Below the pieces are notes generated by a model. It saw only the letters and a program-made list of their open reading frames with translations. It did no database searches and was not told the origin of the DNA. Of a stretch of 64,000 bases of DNA, positions 1-12,700 are shown one piece after another (position 1 is the stretch's first letter; every line of letters begins with the position of its first letter). Source of the DNA: Antedon bifida (Eukaryota; Echinodermata; Crinoidea; Comatulida; Antedonidae); assembly GCA_963402885.1 (NCBI GenBank), contig OY727093.1:5715501-5779500 (forward strand), written 5' to 3'. Made by a program: the position numbers and the translations under genes.

Positions 1-655
1 TAAAATGATTCGAAATGTGAATATCATGTAAAACTATATTGGTAATAAAAGCGTTATCATAGTGTAATATTGGACGAATATGAAACACAGCATTGTGAGC
101 ATAAATGCCAAATATAAAGTACACAAAATGAAGGATTATACATTGATAAGCCTATCTAATCCAACATTATTATAAGGAGCTAAATACAAGACTATTTGCC
201 AGATATAGTGCCAATAATTAACTAACAGTAATTCCATAATGAACATTAACCTAGAACAAAATGTCATAATCAAATTTTCTTTCTCTCTTTTGGGTCATCG
301 TGCGCTTCTTGTGGCTTCAATTTTTAACACTCAGTGAATAGAATAAGCGCCAAAGTTAAGTTAGAACCGTAAGCGTCATACATGCTCACACGAAACGTTG
401 TTTAATGCAAGTGTTGTTATTTCGAATAACGTGTGACAATTGCTCTAGTTTTTGCATTGAACTTTATATTAGAAATGCTAAATTAATTTCATTTTGAACA
501 TTTTGATTTGCGTAAATACTCGCATTATATACCGACACAACTGTTTGTACCATGGAGAATATTCATTTGTATCTACCATCATTTATTTGAAGTATCTGGT
601 GTATGTATTCAGAATACATTGGATTAATACAAATGTGTGTGTTTTATCTTCATAG
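1..655 (+). other. CELF intron (right part)
   Basis: No exon-like coding segment of RRM1 or RRM2 was found on the plus strand before the acceptor at 654-655. The stretch is AT-rich with no repeat recognised. Confidence 0.6.
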
Positions 656-799
656 GGCTGTTCAGCACCGTTAGTTGTAAAGTTTGCAGATACAACCAAA
701 GAAAAAGAACAGAAACGATGGCAGAAGATGGCACAGAATCTAATGAGTTCACAGGCATTTGCAACGGCCATGATGGCCACACTATCCAATCAAAACTAT
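656..799 (+). CDS. CELF: CELF exon: end of RRM2 and start of linker
   Basis: This is a 144-nt phase-0 exon after acceptor ...catag and before donor gtaggt. It encodes 48 residues beginning [13 protein letters not shown], the last beta strand of RRM2 and the conserved Lys-rich turn after it, then a Gln/Met/Ala segment ending NQNY. Open frames in the other two registers here are shadows. Confidence 0.93.
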
Positions 800-3700
800 G
801 TAGGTATATCGCAGTACGGTTGCAAACATAAGAACGAACAGTTCTAAACTTGCACTACTAAAGATTTACGGATCATGACTTCCTATTAAAATATACAAAT
901 TCAAGATTAATGTTTATTTTCTGTGAAGAAACAAAAAAACAATTACAAGTTTACAAAAATAGTAAATTATAAAAGATTAAATTGTCTACTTTATGGAACT
1001 ACACATCTGTAATTTGCATTTCCTAGCATTCAAAGTAAAATACTTTTTGGAAAAAATCATTGACTTCACATGACTGGCTGACCTAAATGTATGTGTTCTA
1101 TGTTGCTGAAGCTCTGTCTACGCTAGTTTGACAAAAAAAGTTTGATGTGCCCAAATATGGTAGTGATATCCCCAAATATGGTAGTGATATGACATCATGT
1201 CCATATATGGGCATATCACATTTTTTTGTCACCTGAAGTTTGATAGTGTAGACTGAGCTTTACATATTGCCTTATGATTACTTAAACAATTTGAAGGATT
1301 AACAGTAGGATTAGAAATGATTTGGAAATTTCCTTCAGATTAGTAAGATTAATTTTGTCAATTGTTTTACGATTAAAAGGTATTTAAAATTCAAGGCATT
1401 TCAATTTGATACCCTCTGAAGGTCTGAACAGGTCCTAAAATATCTCTTGATTTGTATTATGCAAAAGGTTTCATTAGCCTAAGTGATGTAATTGGATTAT
1501 CTTGGATTTAAATCGGTGCATTTGATCAGTTGGATTCGGATAATCTTGTCAATTAGCAAGGATTTACAATTATGCCTTGGTTGGACATAATTAAATTTAG
1601 CAATTGTGGTTAATAGACACTCTGTGGTTTATTATTGCCTTTCTAAGAATTCTGTGATGGGTTATATTGATTTGTCAGACCAGCAAGGCTAGGATAAAAA
1701 GTGGATTAGCGGGGATTATTAATTGCGCCTGTAGGTCGTTTAACATTACGAGTTGTTTTAGAGTAATTAGAAACATGCATTTTGTATATCTACGTGAGTG
1801 AGACATTTCTCGCATACTAAATGTTTAACAGTACATAAAGAAGCATTTTTTCCCCGTAGCCAATTAAATACTTAATAACACACAGGATGTTTGCATACAT
1901 AAATCACTAAAGGATAGCTCGTTTTTAATGAAAAATGAAAATTACGAAAATGCCTCTTTAATAACACCTGCCATTTAACTTGTTGTTATCACTCCCAAAT
2001 GATGTCTTCAAATAATAAAATTAGATTTACGTGCGGCCAACATGTAATTCTCATTAATAGTTGATTTTGAGTATACAAGCGTGTATGCCTTTACTGTACA
2101 CGTAAGCGCCTTCACGCCTCTCGAACATGCTTTCGTACAAAGTACATCTCATAATTTTCTACTTGGATGATGCAAATAGTTATAATGATATAAATATGGG
2201 CAAGGTTGTTTTTTAGTCGTCTTCGCCAAGCATTCATACCCTACCTTAAAATTTGTTAATATTTTACCATCTAATTAGGTGTAAAAATGTATGGGGTCTT
2301 AATGACTTGTAGCGTTAGATGTATAATTACCCTCCTTGATCTGTGTAATTTCTTGTCTTCTTTTATGCTGGAGGCAAGAAACAAAATAACATAACTTTTG
2401 TTCGTTATTCCATTTGTCTATGGTTAATCGTTGAAACAAATGTTGAAAATTAATAATCGCATCTTGAAAGTTGTACATCCTCGGACGTGCTTGAATAATC
2501 TGCATCATAAACCGAAACAAGCTTTATGATTCGTTTTCATTATAGAATTGACCAGTTGAAATATCAAATCTTTATTGCATTGAACATCAAAATAAATGAA
2601 TAATCATTCTTTGTCTCATTTGGTCAACTCAACAAATGAAGAGAAATTGTAAAGCGTGCATTCAGACACGAATGTCAGCTTGAAGGCATTTTCATTTTAA
2701 TAAAGACTTGTGGTTGTGATGGGCAGTAATGCGATGATTTGAGAACTTGGATGATGGGTTTTGTAGGTAACAAAGATATATCATAGATCGTTAGTTTATG
2801 CAAATATACTGGCGTCCGTATGTCAAAGGATGGTATCCGCTAAGCCAGCTCTAAGCAATACTGAACAAATGTATTGCATTAGGATTGTCTAGTAGCATAC
2901 AGTAGTGGCTGGTTTAAGATAAACTACTGTTCAGTAATGGTGTACGCACAACTATTCTATAGATGGTTTAAGCTAATCTACTTGCGTGTTCAGACAGTAC
3001 AGTATGTATTCCAGATCAGGATGCTATCCTTTATGATGTTGGTAGCATAGTGCGTGGTTTAAGCTAATCTACTTCCATGTTCAAACAGTATGTATTCCAG
3101 ATCAGTATGCTACCTTTTATGATGTTTGTAGCATAGTTGGTGGTTTAAGCTAATCTACTTCCATGTTCAAACCGTATGTATTCCAGATCAATATTCTACC
3201 CTTTATGTTGTTGGTAGCATAGTGGATGGTTTAAGCTAATCTACTTCCATGTTCAGACAGAATGTATTCCAGATCAGTATGTTACCCTTTATAATGTTTG
3301 TAGCATAGTTGGTGGTTTAATCTAATCTACTTCCATGTTCAAACAGTATGTACTCCAGATCAGTATGCTACCATTTATGTTGGTAGCATAGTTGGTGGTT
3401 TAATCTAATCTACTTCCATGTTCAGACAGAATGTATTCCAGATCAGTATGCTACCCTTTATTATGTTTGTAGCATAGTTGGTGGTTTAATCTAATCTATA
3501 CTTACGATGTTGGTAGCATAATGAGTGGTTTAATCTAATCCACTTTTATAAAGTTTAAAATAAATACAAATAATAATATTGTTCATTTTACTTTCTCCAC
3601 AGGGTATGCAACCAGCAGCAGCAGCTGCAGCAACAGGAGGAACAAACACTAACCCAATTCAACAGCAATTAGCCAGTAAGAGTTATATATACAGTTTGAA

Positions 3701-6700
3701 CACACCTTTAATAATCAAAATTTAGTCTCTGTTCACAAACAAATTCGGACTATAAAAATTGTATTTGCAATTGTGTTTGCTGTCAAATAGCAGACTCTTC
3801 ACTCATCATCCTCTGACTTGAATATTTAGCAGGTTATTATGTATTCATATACGGCAATATAATTAACTGCAATTCAATATAGTGCTTTGATGATGATGAA
3901 GATTTATCTTGAACGATATTTTATATGAAAGATACAAATCAAGTGAGAATTTGCATGTAGATTAGATGTCAGTATATTGATAATACGATTGAAAGTGATG
4001 GGTTGTTGTTTATCTAGTCCATACACGATGTAGAATTTGGGATACTCTGTACCTCTCCACTCTTTCTCCTTCACTTTAGAAAAGCATAGTGTGATAATAA
4101 AACTTTATTTTAACTTTGTTTTTTTTCCTTGTCTGGAAAAATTGATTAGACTTGTATTGCAATGGTTGTAGACACCAAATTTTTGTCAGGGTGATATTTA
4201 ACACAAAAAAAAAATCATACTTTATGGGTGCAAATACAAATATTGATGCATGTTTATTGTGGCCTTTCAAAGTTTAAGCCACTTTGACCACCTTGAGATC
4301 ATAAAGTCTTGACCATCAAAAGTTCTCTAATGTATTGTAGTTTTCTATGCCATTTCAAACTGACCTAGCTGTAATTTGGTTAGATATTTTTTCTTAGTAA
4401 AATTGAATGTTGCCTTTAACATGGAAGTTGCATTTTTTAATGTTTCAATTTCAGGAATAACCTCTGAGTGACCTAAAATAACCTAAATTATACTTTGGAC
4501 CACATTATCATTTAATTTTGCATCTATATATTTGTTAATTTATTTTTCAGTCCCAATATTAATTCTAAATAATGTTGTTTTTGCCTAAATTTAAACTACG
4601 CCCTGATCTTAAAATTAATGTTTATCTTTTTGAGAAAAAAACACTGTTCCTTTAAGCGACGTTATTAATCGCATCTATAAATGCGTAATCATCATCATGT
4701 TTTTCTGTATTCATTTTATGGCGCCACATCAAAGTATAGCTGAGTTATGAGCCAAGGACATGATAGATTACTACTTTAAATTCTAGCACTTGATAATTTT
4801 AAAAGAAAATAACAAATTGACTGAAAAAATTAGGATTAGGTTTTTTTCATTTTAGTCTTAAAGAGAACAATTGCTATGACGTGGCTTCAATAAAGTTGGT
4901 TGAAGGTTTGGGGCTTGTGCCCAAAGACCATTAATCAACATTTTTTACATGTACTTAATTCTAATTGTGGTGGTAGATTAATATATAGTCTCTACAAAAA
5001 TTGGTATTCATTCAATCTTTTATTTCGCAATCTCTGGTCCATAGAAAGTAAATTACGTATAAATTGATAAATTTAAAAAAAAAAAATGATAAAAAAATAA
5101 ATAAAAGTATTATTAAACTAAAAATTAATGAGCTAAAATAATGCCAGTTTTACTTAAAGATTTGTACTTTGTTATAATATGATGAACACTATTGTACTTA
5201 TTATTACACAATTTATTTTTTTGTCAAATATGTAGATGTAAAAATGCAATTACCAAGTACTTTGATTTAGTTAAATAAAGAAGCAATTTCCCCCAATTGA
5301 ACTTATCAAAATAAATGTAACCTTTCAGTGTTAATTGACGTCTCTCATAGAGTGGCATACATTGACCTCTGACCTACAGCTAGCTCGGTGTGTTCTAAAT
5401 CGAGTGTTTTGTTGATGAGTGGTGACATACGAACGAAACATGAACATCAATCATTTAAGAGAATTGATTCTATATTCCTATAAGTGAAGTGGCTGATGTA
5501 GAGTTGTATAAAGCAATTCAAGCCGATATTCTTCCCCGGAGTATCTAAAATATTGATATAGGAAATGCGATAGCAATAGTAAGAGAAAGTAATTGATCCG
5601 CTTGAAAAACGAGAGTCAAGTCCCAATGAATAATGCTCGAGATTCTGCATGCTTTGTAGATGTGCACAAATTTCGGCCAAATGTGTTGTTGATGTATGCA
5701 AGGTTTTTGCGATTTATTTGGATGTCGTCTATACATAAGCCGTCATTGTGTTGTGTAATAATAATTTCGAACATTTATAAAGCGCTCTTATAAGGTCTTT
5801 AAGGTGTGTGTGTGTATTGTAGGTGTTTGTAATATATCTGACCCCAGGATTTGCAAAGCATTCTTGTCAAGAACTAAATAAATCTTTTTTTTGTGTGCGA
5901 TTTCTTTGAATGCCTTTAACGGACAACTTGACTGAGAACCATATTTTAACGATGTATTAAGGATGTATATACTATTTCAGCGCGAACATTTCTAGTAAGC
6001 ACATAAATCTTAAAAAATATAAATGTTGAATTTTTTTTATTTTTTCTTTTGCCTATCTGGATATTGTTTCTTCAAAATACCAGACTACATTTTGGCAAAT
6101 TTAAGCCCAATACAGGTACCTATCTCTTGTATGTTAACAACAGTGAAAACTCATGAGGTAGATTTTGCCATGTACTTGTGATGTCACAGCAATTTACGGT
6201 GACGGCTGTACGGTGAACGCGCACGGCGATATCGTAAATCTCGTGATTGTTCTGAAATCATATGTACATCCCTAATACATTGTTGAAATATGGTTCTCGG
6301 TCAAGTTGTCCTTTAATTTCAAATTTGGATGATATCAAAGCCCTAAATCCAACGTAAAGTCTGACAAAGTTATCTACTGTGGGTAACATAGGTTAATCAA
6401 CAGGTATTCTAAACAAATATGTATCGCATGTGTAACATTAGTATATTTGTATATAAGTATATACTTGTATTTTTCTTTTTGCAGCATTTCAGGCAATGCA
6501 ACAGATTTCAGCACTAACCAGTGGTGGTCAGGGCCCTATAACGCCCACAGGAGCAGCGGCTGCGGCAGCAGCTGCAGCAGCAGCGGCACAGCAGCTTCAA
6601 GCATCACAACAACTACAGGCAGCCCAAGCACACAACAGTTTCCCAGGATTATCAACGGGTAAGGCATCTTTGTTTGTTATACTCCTATCTTTATTGCCGT

Positions 6701-9700
6701 TTGATAAGTAAGTTGAAAACGCTTTAAAAGAATTCCCTGCTGTTAGGACATGGAACAGGTATAGTAAACTGAGTGGACAAAAGTTTAGATTATCGAGAGG
6801 TAAGGTATTTTTTAAGCAAAGTAAAATTTGGATTGCATTGGGCTTTGTAAGATCGTAAGGTGAAATATTTTATGGATAAATTAATAAATTGGTTTCTTGG
6901 GTATTTAAATGGATAGTTTTATGTTTTTATTCCTTTTAGTAAACTATGAAACATCCTATTTACAGGATGATAAAAATATACCTTAAACAAAGAAAGTTAG
7001 CTTGGTAATTATTTTAAACCATGAGAAAAATCGGCTTAAACAGAATCAAATTTTCAAGATGCTGAAAACAGTTAATATAGTTGTTTCGTGATTAAGCAGT
7101 AAGAATCTTGCACGATGTCTTCATGATTCGTTGGTTCTCTTTTTTCTCTTGTTAAACCATGCACAACTAGATTAACGCTGTCGAGGTTTTCATCAATCTT
7201 GTTGTCGACTACAGCGTTATGATAAGCATGTGACTGTTTGCCATAGGGTAGAATTTAATTTAAAGAAAATGCATGCGATCTAATAAAAAAGAGTTTTACT
7301 CCGCAGAAACTGTTAATATATCAGTGAATTTTGTGGGACTTTTTCTCAAAATGATTGTGATAAAAAAAAGAGTGTTTTCTTGATTAGCTTTCACAAATTG
7401 ACAAAAAAAACCTTCCAAAAAATGGTTGACATTTCAGACTTGCTTTGCATAGGGTAAATAGATATTCTATCACTATGGAAGCCATTTGATAATTGCTATA
7501 TCTGTAATTATCAAATGTGAATTTGAGGGTTATTTAAAAAAAAATGTGTTTTGCAATGGTGATATTGATGATGATTGTTCTGAAGTAATGAATTATTACT
7601 TATTAATAGTGTATTATCCTTATAAATATATTCAAGCTGACACAAAATAATAATGTTGAATATCTCAAATGGTGCTATTTGCTTTTTTTTTGCAATAATA
7701 TACAAATATAGTATTACGATATAGTATATACTGTAGTGTTGCTTTATTGTAGTGAATATTTTGTTTGCCTTTTCGTTGCTTGTTTATCGTCCTTCGGACA
7801 TTTTGACCCTTGATTTCTGTAAATAAGATGTCGATCACAGTTAACATCAAACGGTAGATTATAAAGAAAAGTTGGCCTACTTCTGTGTGTTTGCATGCAT
7901 AGCATGTATTTCAAAGCCCTAGTTACTTCACAAGGTACAACTTACTGTAAATAAGGAATCCTTCTATGTATGTGTGTATGATTGAATGTGATGAACTTGT
8001 AACAATGTAAAATAACATTAACGATGAATGTTGAAAACACTTTTGACAATAGAATTATAGTCATGTTTGTTGGCATACATTTTTCACAATGATAATTATG
8101 CTTAGAGATAGATATAGATAAACAAACCAATCTTTAAATCTGCCAAAGGTTTAATAATACAGGCAGGGTAACCCACCCACTTTTACCATCTATATCTGGT
8201 TCTTCTTGTAGAATAGCAATATGCATGCATTGCTATTTAATCATGTTCATAAATTGTTTGTTTTTATTATCCTTACTTTAACAAAGTCTTGGTTGTCATG
8301 TGCTTTGCTCTAATCACTAGCTTTTTCTCTCCACCGAATAACTCGATACATAAAGAGAACACGAATATTGAACTTGTATTAAAATGTTATTGTCGTATGC
8401 TATCACTGTTTCGTGTTTGCTATCACATGTGCTTTATTGTTTGTCATTCCAGGATCGTCGCCGACGACCACTTTGAGCAACAGTGCAAACGCTACTAACG
8501 CACTCAATCTTCAGGGATACGCTTCACAAGGTCTGAATTTTAGTTTCGTCCCGCTTTTTAAAAAATACCTTGATGCCTTTTTCTATTAAGTTTCAGCAAA
8601 TTTGATCATGAAGATTCAATACCGAGATAAATCCATTTAATTTACAACATAAATTCTATATTTTTTTCATTTCTTTCTTGTACAGCGCCAGTGAGTTTAC
8701 TGAGCGCTATATAAATATAATAACAAATAATAATACATTTAGAAAGCACTTGATCTTTACAAGTCTGTAATCAAAATATTCAAAAATATAATTACCTTTA
8801 ATGGTGTTTTCACAAACCTTGTAACAAATGTAGTGTAAACATTTTTCTAGGATAGATTTCCTACATGTAGGTTGAACAAACCAAGTTAAAATTCTAAACT
8901 CTATTGTATTGAAATTTCTTTTTGTTTCAAATTGTTTTAGCAGCAAAGACTTTTTGCAACGAAGAAAACGTGGAACTTTGAAAAAACCACACAATTTTAA
9001 AATAACTTGTTTTTAACGATTAACGGTAGATAAATGTTATTTTGTCACCTTAAAGGGTACCAGATAAAACGAGAAATTAAAACTGAAACGTATCACCCAA
9101 CTTTCAACGATATTGCATCCTGTACGGAAAAGTTTGATTTACATTTTTTCTATAAAGTAATTTATTCCTTGCTAACAAGTTTTTTTCCTCAAACTAGCGA
9201 CATAGATTTTAACATTTTCAAGCACCCTGAATTATTAACTATCTTGCACCTCGTCAAGAATGAACAGATCTTTTTGAATAATTGACTGTTCTCGATTCTC
9301 ACACATTTCTCGCATTCTTATTTACTTATTACGTTACTGCACATTCCAGTATTTATGTGGCTTCATACATTCAAATTTTGCTAAAAAATGAACGTTCATC
9401 TAATAATGTGTTTCAGATTGTTTTAAGTAAAATGTCCATGTTCGTTTGTGTTAATTTGTCACTTATGACTGATTATACATCATTTCATTTACAAGTTTGT
9501 TTTATTTTTGTAGGTTTTCTTATTATTTTATATGTTAAAACAACAACTTAAATTTTTCATTATCATTTAATACTTTCTTTTGAGAAACTTTCTACCATCC
9601 TTTATATTTTTTTTTATTACACTTATGACGCATATCCAGGTTTCATAATTTTAGAAATTTAAATTTCACTCTGTCAATTTTTTAATTGACTAATTATTAT

Positions 9701-12700
9701 TATTAACATTACAGCTTTGTTTTGGTTATTTATTTGATTGATTTTGGCAAACAAAACAAACAAACAAACTTTTTGCGCCATGAAGTTACAAAATGAGGCA
9801 ATAATTTTTTATCGCCGATTAATTCTGCACACCCCGACAATATTGCCAGAACATATAAAAAAATCAATCAATACAAGATTACAAGTTATATATATCAACT
9901 GTTAATATTTTATAGAAAAAGTAAAATTACCTGTTAAGCTCTGTCTACACTATCAAACTAGTTTGATAAAAAAAAGTGTGATATGCCCAAATATGGTAGT
10001 GATATGACAAATAAAGTTTGATAGTGTAGACAGTAGCTATAGACCAAGATATTTAACCTCAATAGATCAAATTCTTTACCAATTCAGATTGATAAATTCA
10101 TCATCAGGATCAGATTAATATATTATTTGTACTAATCAGTGTATATAGATTGTTTTATATGCATACAGACCTAGATTCCTTTACATAATTTCATATGTGG
10201 TGTGAAATTTCACTTGCGCCACAAAATTCAGGACAATATATTTATCAATAATAGATCATAGTTTATCATTTTCTTACATCTCATTATTTCATAATGATTT
10301 TGTTTTCATTCACCATACTTTTATATGTATTGACAATAACAAATTGTTTTTCTATTCATTGTAACCCCAAGATAACAAGCATAAATGTAAAAAAACTGTT
10401 TTTATAGTATGCTTATGAAACTAGGCAATAGTGACTCAAGGATAAATTAGAATTTTATTATAATTCTGTACATAAATATTACTTTTACTGATCTTCGAAG
10501 GAAAATTAGTGTTTATTTCACAATATGGAGTAAAAAAATCAATAGATCGTAACCGACATTATGTTCAGAAACCATTCCGACTAATCAGCAATTTCATGGT
10601 TTCTTTGCGAACCCGCATTTTTGTAATCGCATGAGATATAATCATAATACATATGATCTGTGTAGTTCGAGTCATTTTATTTGGATAAATATCTGAATGA
10701 TTCGGTATCTGTTTATACTTGAAATATCAATGTTTATATTGGTAGATCACAAGTATATCTCAATGATTTCTTGTACAACTAATTCTAACATCCATCAAAT
10801 TTGTTAAGCATGTCTGTTGTCGATGTTTCATATGTTAATGACGCTACTATAGTAGATTTATATCTGAATTAATGTGTTTAATTTTAGATAAATCTGTATA
10901 TTAAGTAATATTATGTGATAGTTGACATTGGCACACCAACTGTCTCGTGTCATTTGCATAGCTTTGTATGTATATGCTATCTTGCTTTGTCGTGCTAACC
11001 TTTGCATGTTTTTTTTCTTTGCTTTTAACAGTGGTATCCGCAACTCAGACTAACAGCACTAATTCCTTACCTGGACTTGGACTACAATCGTTAACAGGTG
11101 TGGCATTTATCTTTATTAAATATTTAATGATTTTCATTCTACCGTGGTCTAAAGTGTGTCTGACTACACTATCAAACTAGTTTGACCAAAAAAAATTGTG
11201 ATGTGTCCAAATATGGTAGTGATATGCCCAACTATGGTAGTGATATGACATCATCATGTCTATATATGGGCACATCACATTTGTTTGTCGCATAAAGTTT
11301 GATAGTGTAGACAGAGCTAAATATACAAGCCAACCCCCAAATTTAGGAGGAATTTTCAACATGGTCTGAACACATTCACACGAACAGAACTGTAAATGTG
11401 CTATGTTTTAGGGTTGAAACATGGCAGTATCCCATTGAATTATTAGATTAGTAATCCCGTAAATAAAATTCTACCGCCATTAGGTGGGAGTCATTGTTAG
11501 TGCAATCCAAGTATAATCCTACCCCTAACCATGGAAGAGTGAAATTACTATTAATTGTAATGTCACTCTTCCCTGCCATAAATCTTGCAAAATGTTGTAA
11601 CCATGTATTCTGGGATTTATACTTTGTTATAATGACAATACAAGTATATTAAAAATACACATAAAAAGTATAAAATCAAATATTTGTATAAATTACCCAA
11701 AAAAATTATTTGACAGTCCGATTTGCTGTTTCTGTTATTTACTAGAGTATCTTTATGAGTCACTTGTAATTATCGTTGCAATACTCCTTAATGAGGTTTA
11801 ATACATGTTGGCAAATGTTAATAATGGTCATCAAATATTGATGAGCCGCCAATGGTTAACTGTATGCGACACTCTTCTTGGTGAAATTGAATAATACACA
11901 CTGCAAACCCCATCTAATATTGACAATTACAATATTGTATTATTCATATTACATCCAAATTATTATCTAATTATTATTATTATTATCTAAATAATGTTAT
12001 ATAATGAAATTAGATGATCTGAATATACTAATCTAATGCTCTGTCTACACTATCAAACTTTATGTGACAAAAAAATGTGATGTGCCCATATATGGACATA
12101 ATGATGTCATATCAATACCATATTTGGGCATATCACCACCCTATTTAGGATCACACATTTTTGTCAAACTAGTTTGATAGTGTAGACAGAGCTTAAGGAA
12201 GGATTCAAAATAGGCAATTATACATATTGGTAGAGACAATTACAACGTTGTAATGAATAATGTCTTTTTGCAGTTGTTGTAAAACATACTTAAAAATAGA
12301 GCAAAGTAATTTATCAAATTGTCACAATGTTTTGGTACCACAAGCAGTCCGACTTTACAACATATCGCCTCTCGCAAAACCATTTTGTACAACACACATT
12401 CTACTGTGTTCTCATTTTTATGCTGATACTTTTGGAAACATTGTCTACACTTAATAAGAACCGCCCATAAATCCCGCAGTTGGTTTTTAATAGTAGCCTA
12501 TATCAGTTTAACAATCCTATAATGAGAATGTGTATTTTGATTCTAGTTAGATTTTGTGTATTATACAACCAATTGCATAATCTGGGTACGTTTTCCCGTA
12601 AGAGTAGGATCTTATTTTGTTTTGATTGAAAGCAGCTTCGACCATAATTCTTTAGAGCAAAACGTTTCAAAGTGATTAGTAAAGTGTACTCACTGTAAAA

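Larger units (their letters stand above)
800..3602 (+). other. CELF intron with foldback element and minisatellite
   Basis: It holds one foldback element (1109-1260) and an 86-bp tandem repeat (about 2967-3540), which ends close to the next acceptor. No other coding potential was seen; the 73-aa minus frame at 2299-2520 has no recognisable features. Confidence 0.7.

Noticed and set aside
8707-9551. Several 83-95 aa frames in a CELF intron, considered as a nested gene
   Set aside because: Codon content follows AT-rich background, there are no motifs, and they lie inside a continuous intron.
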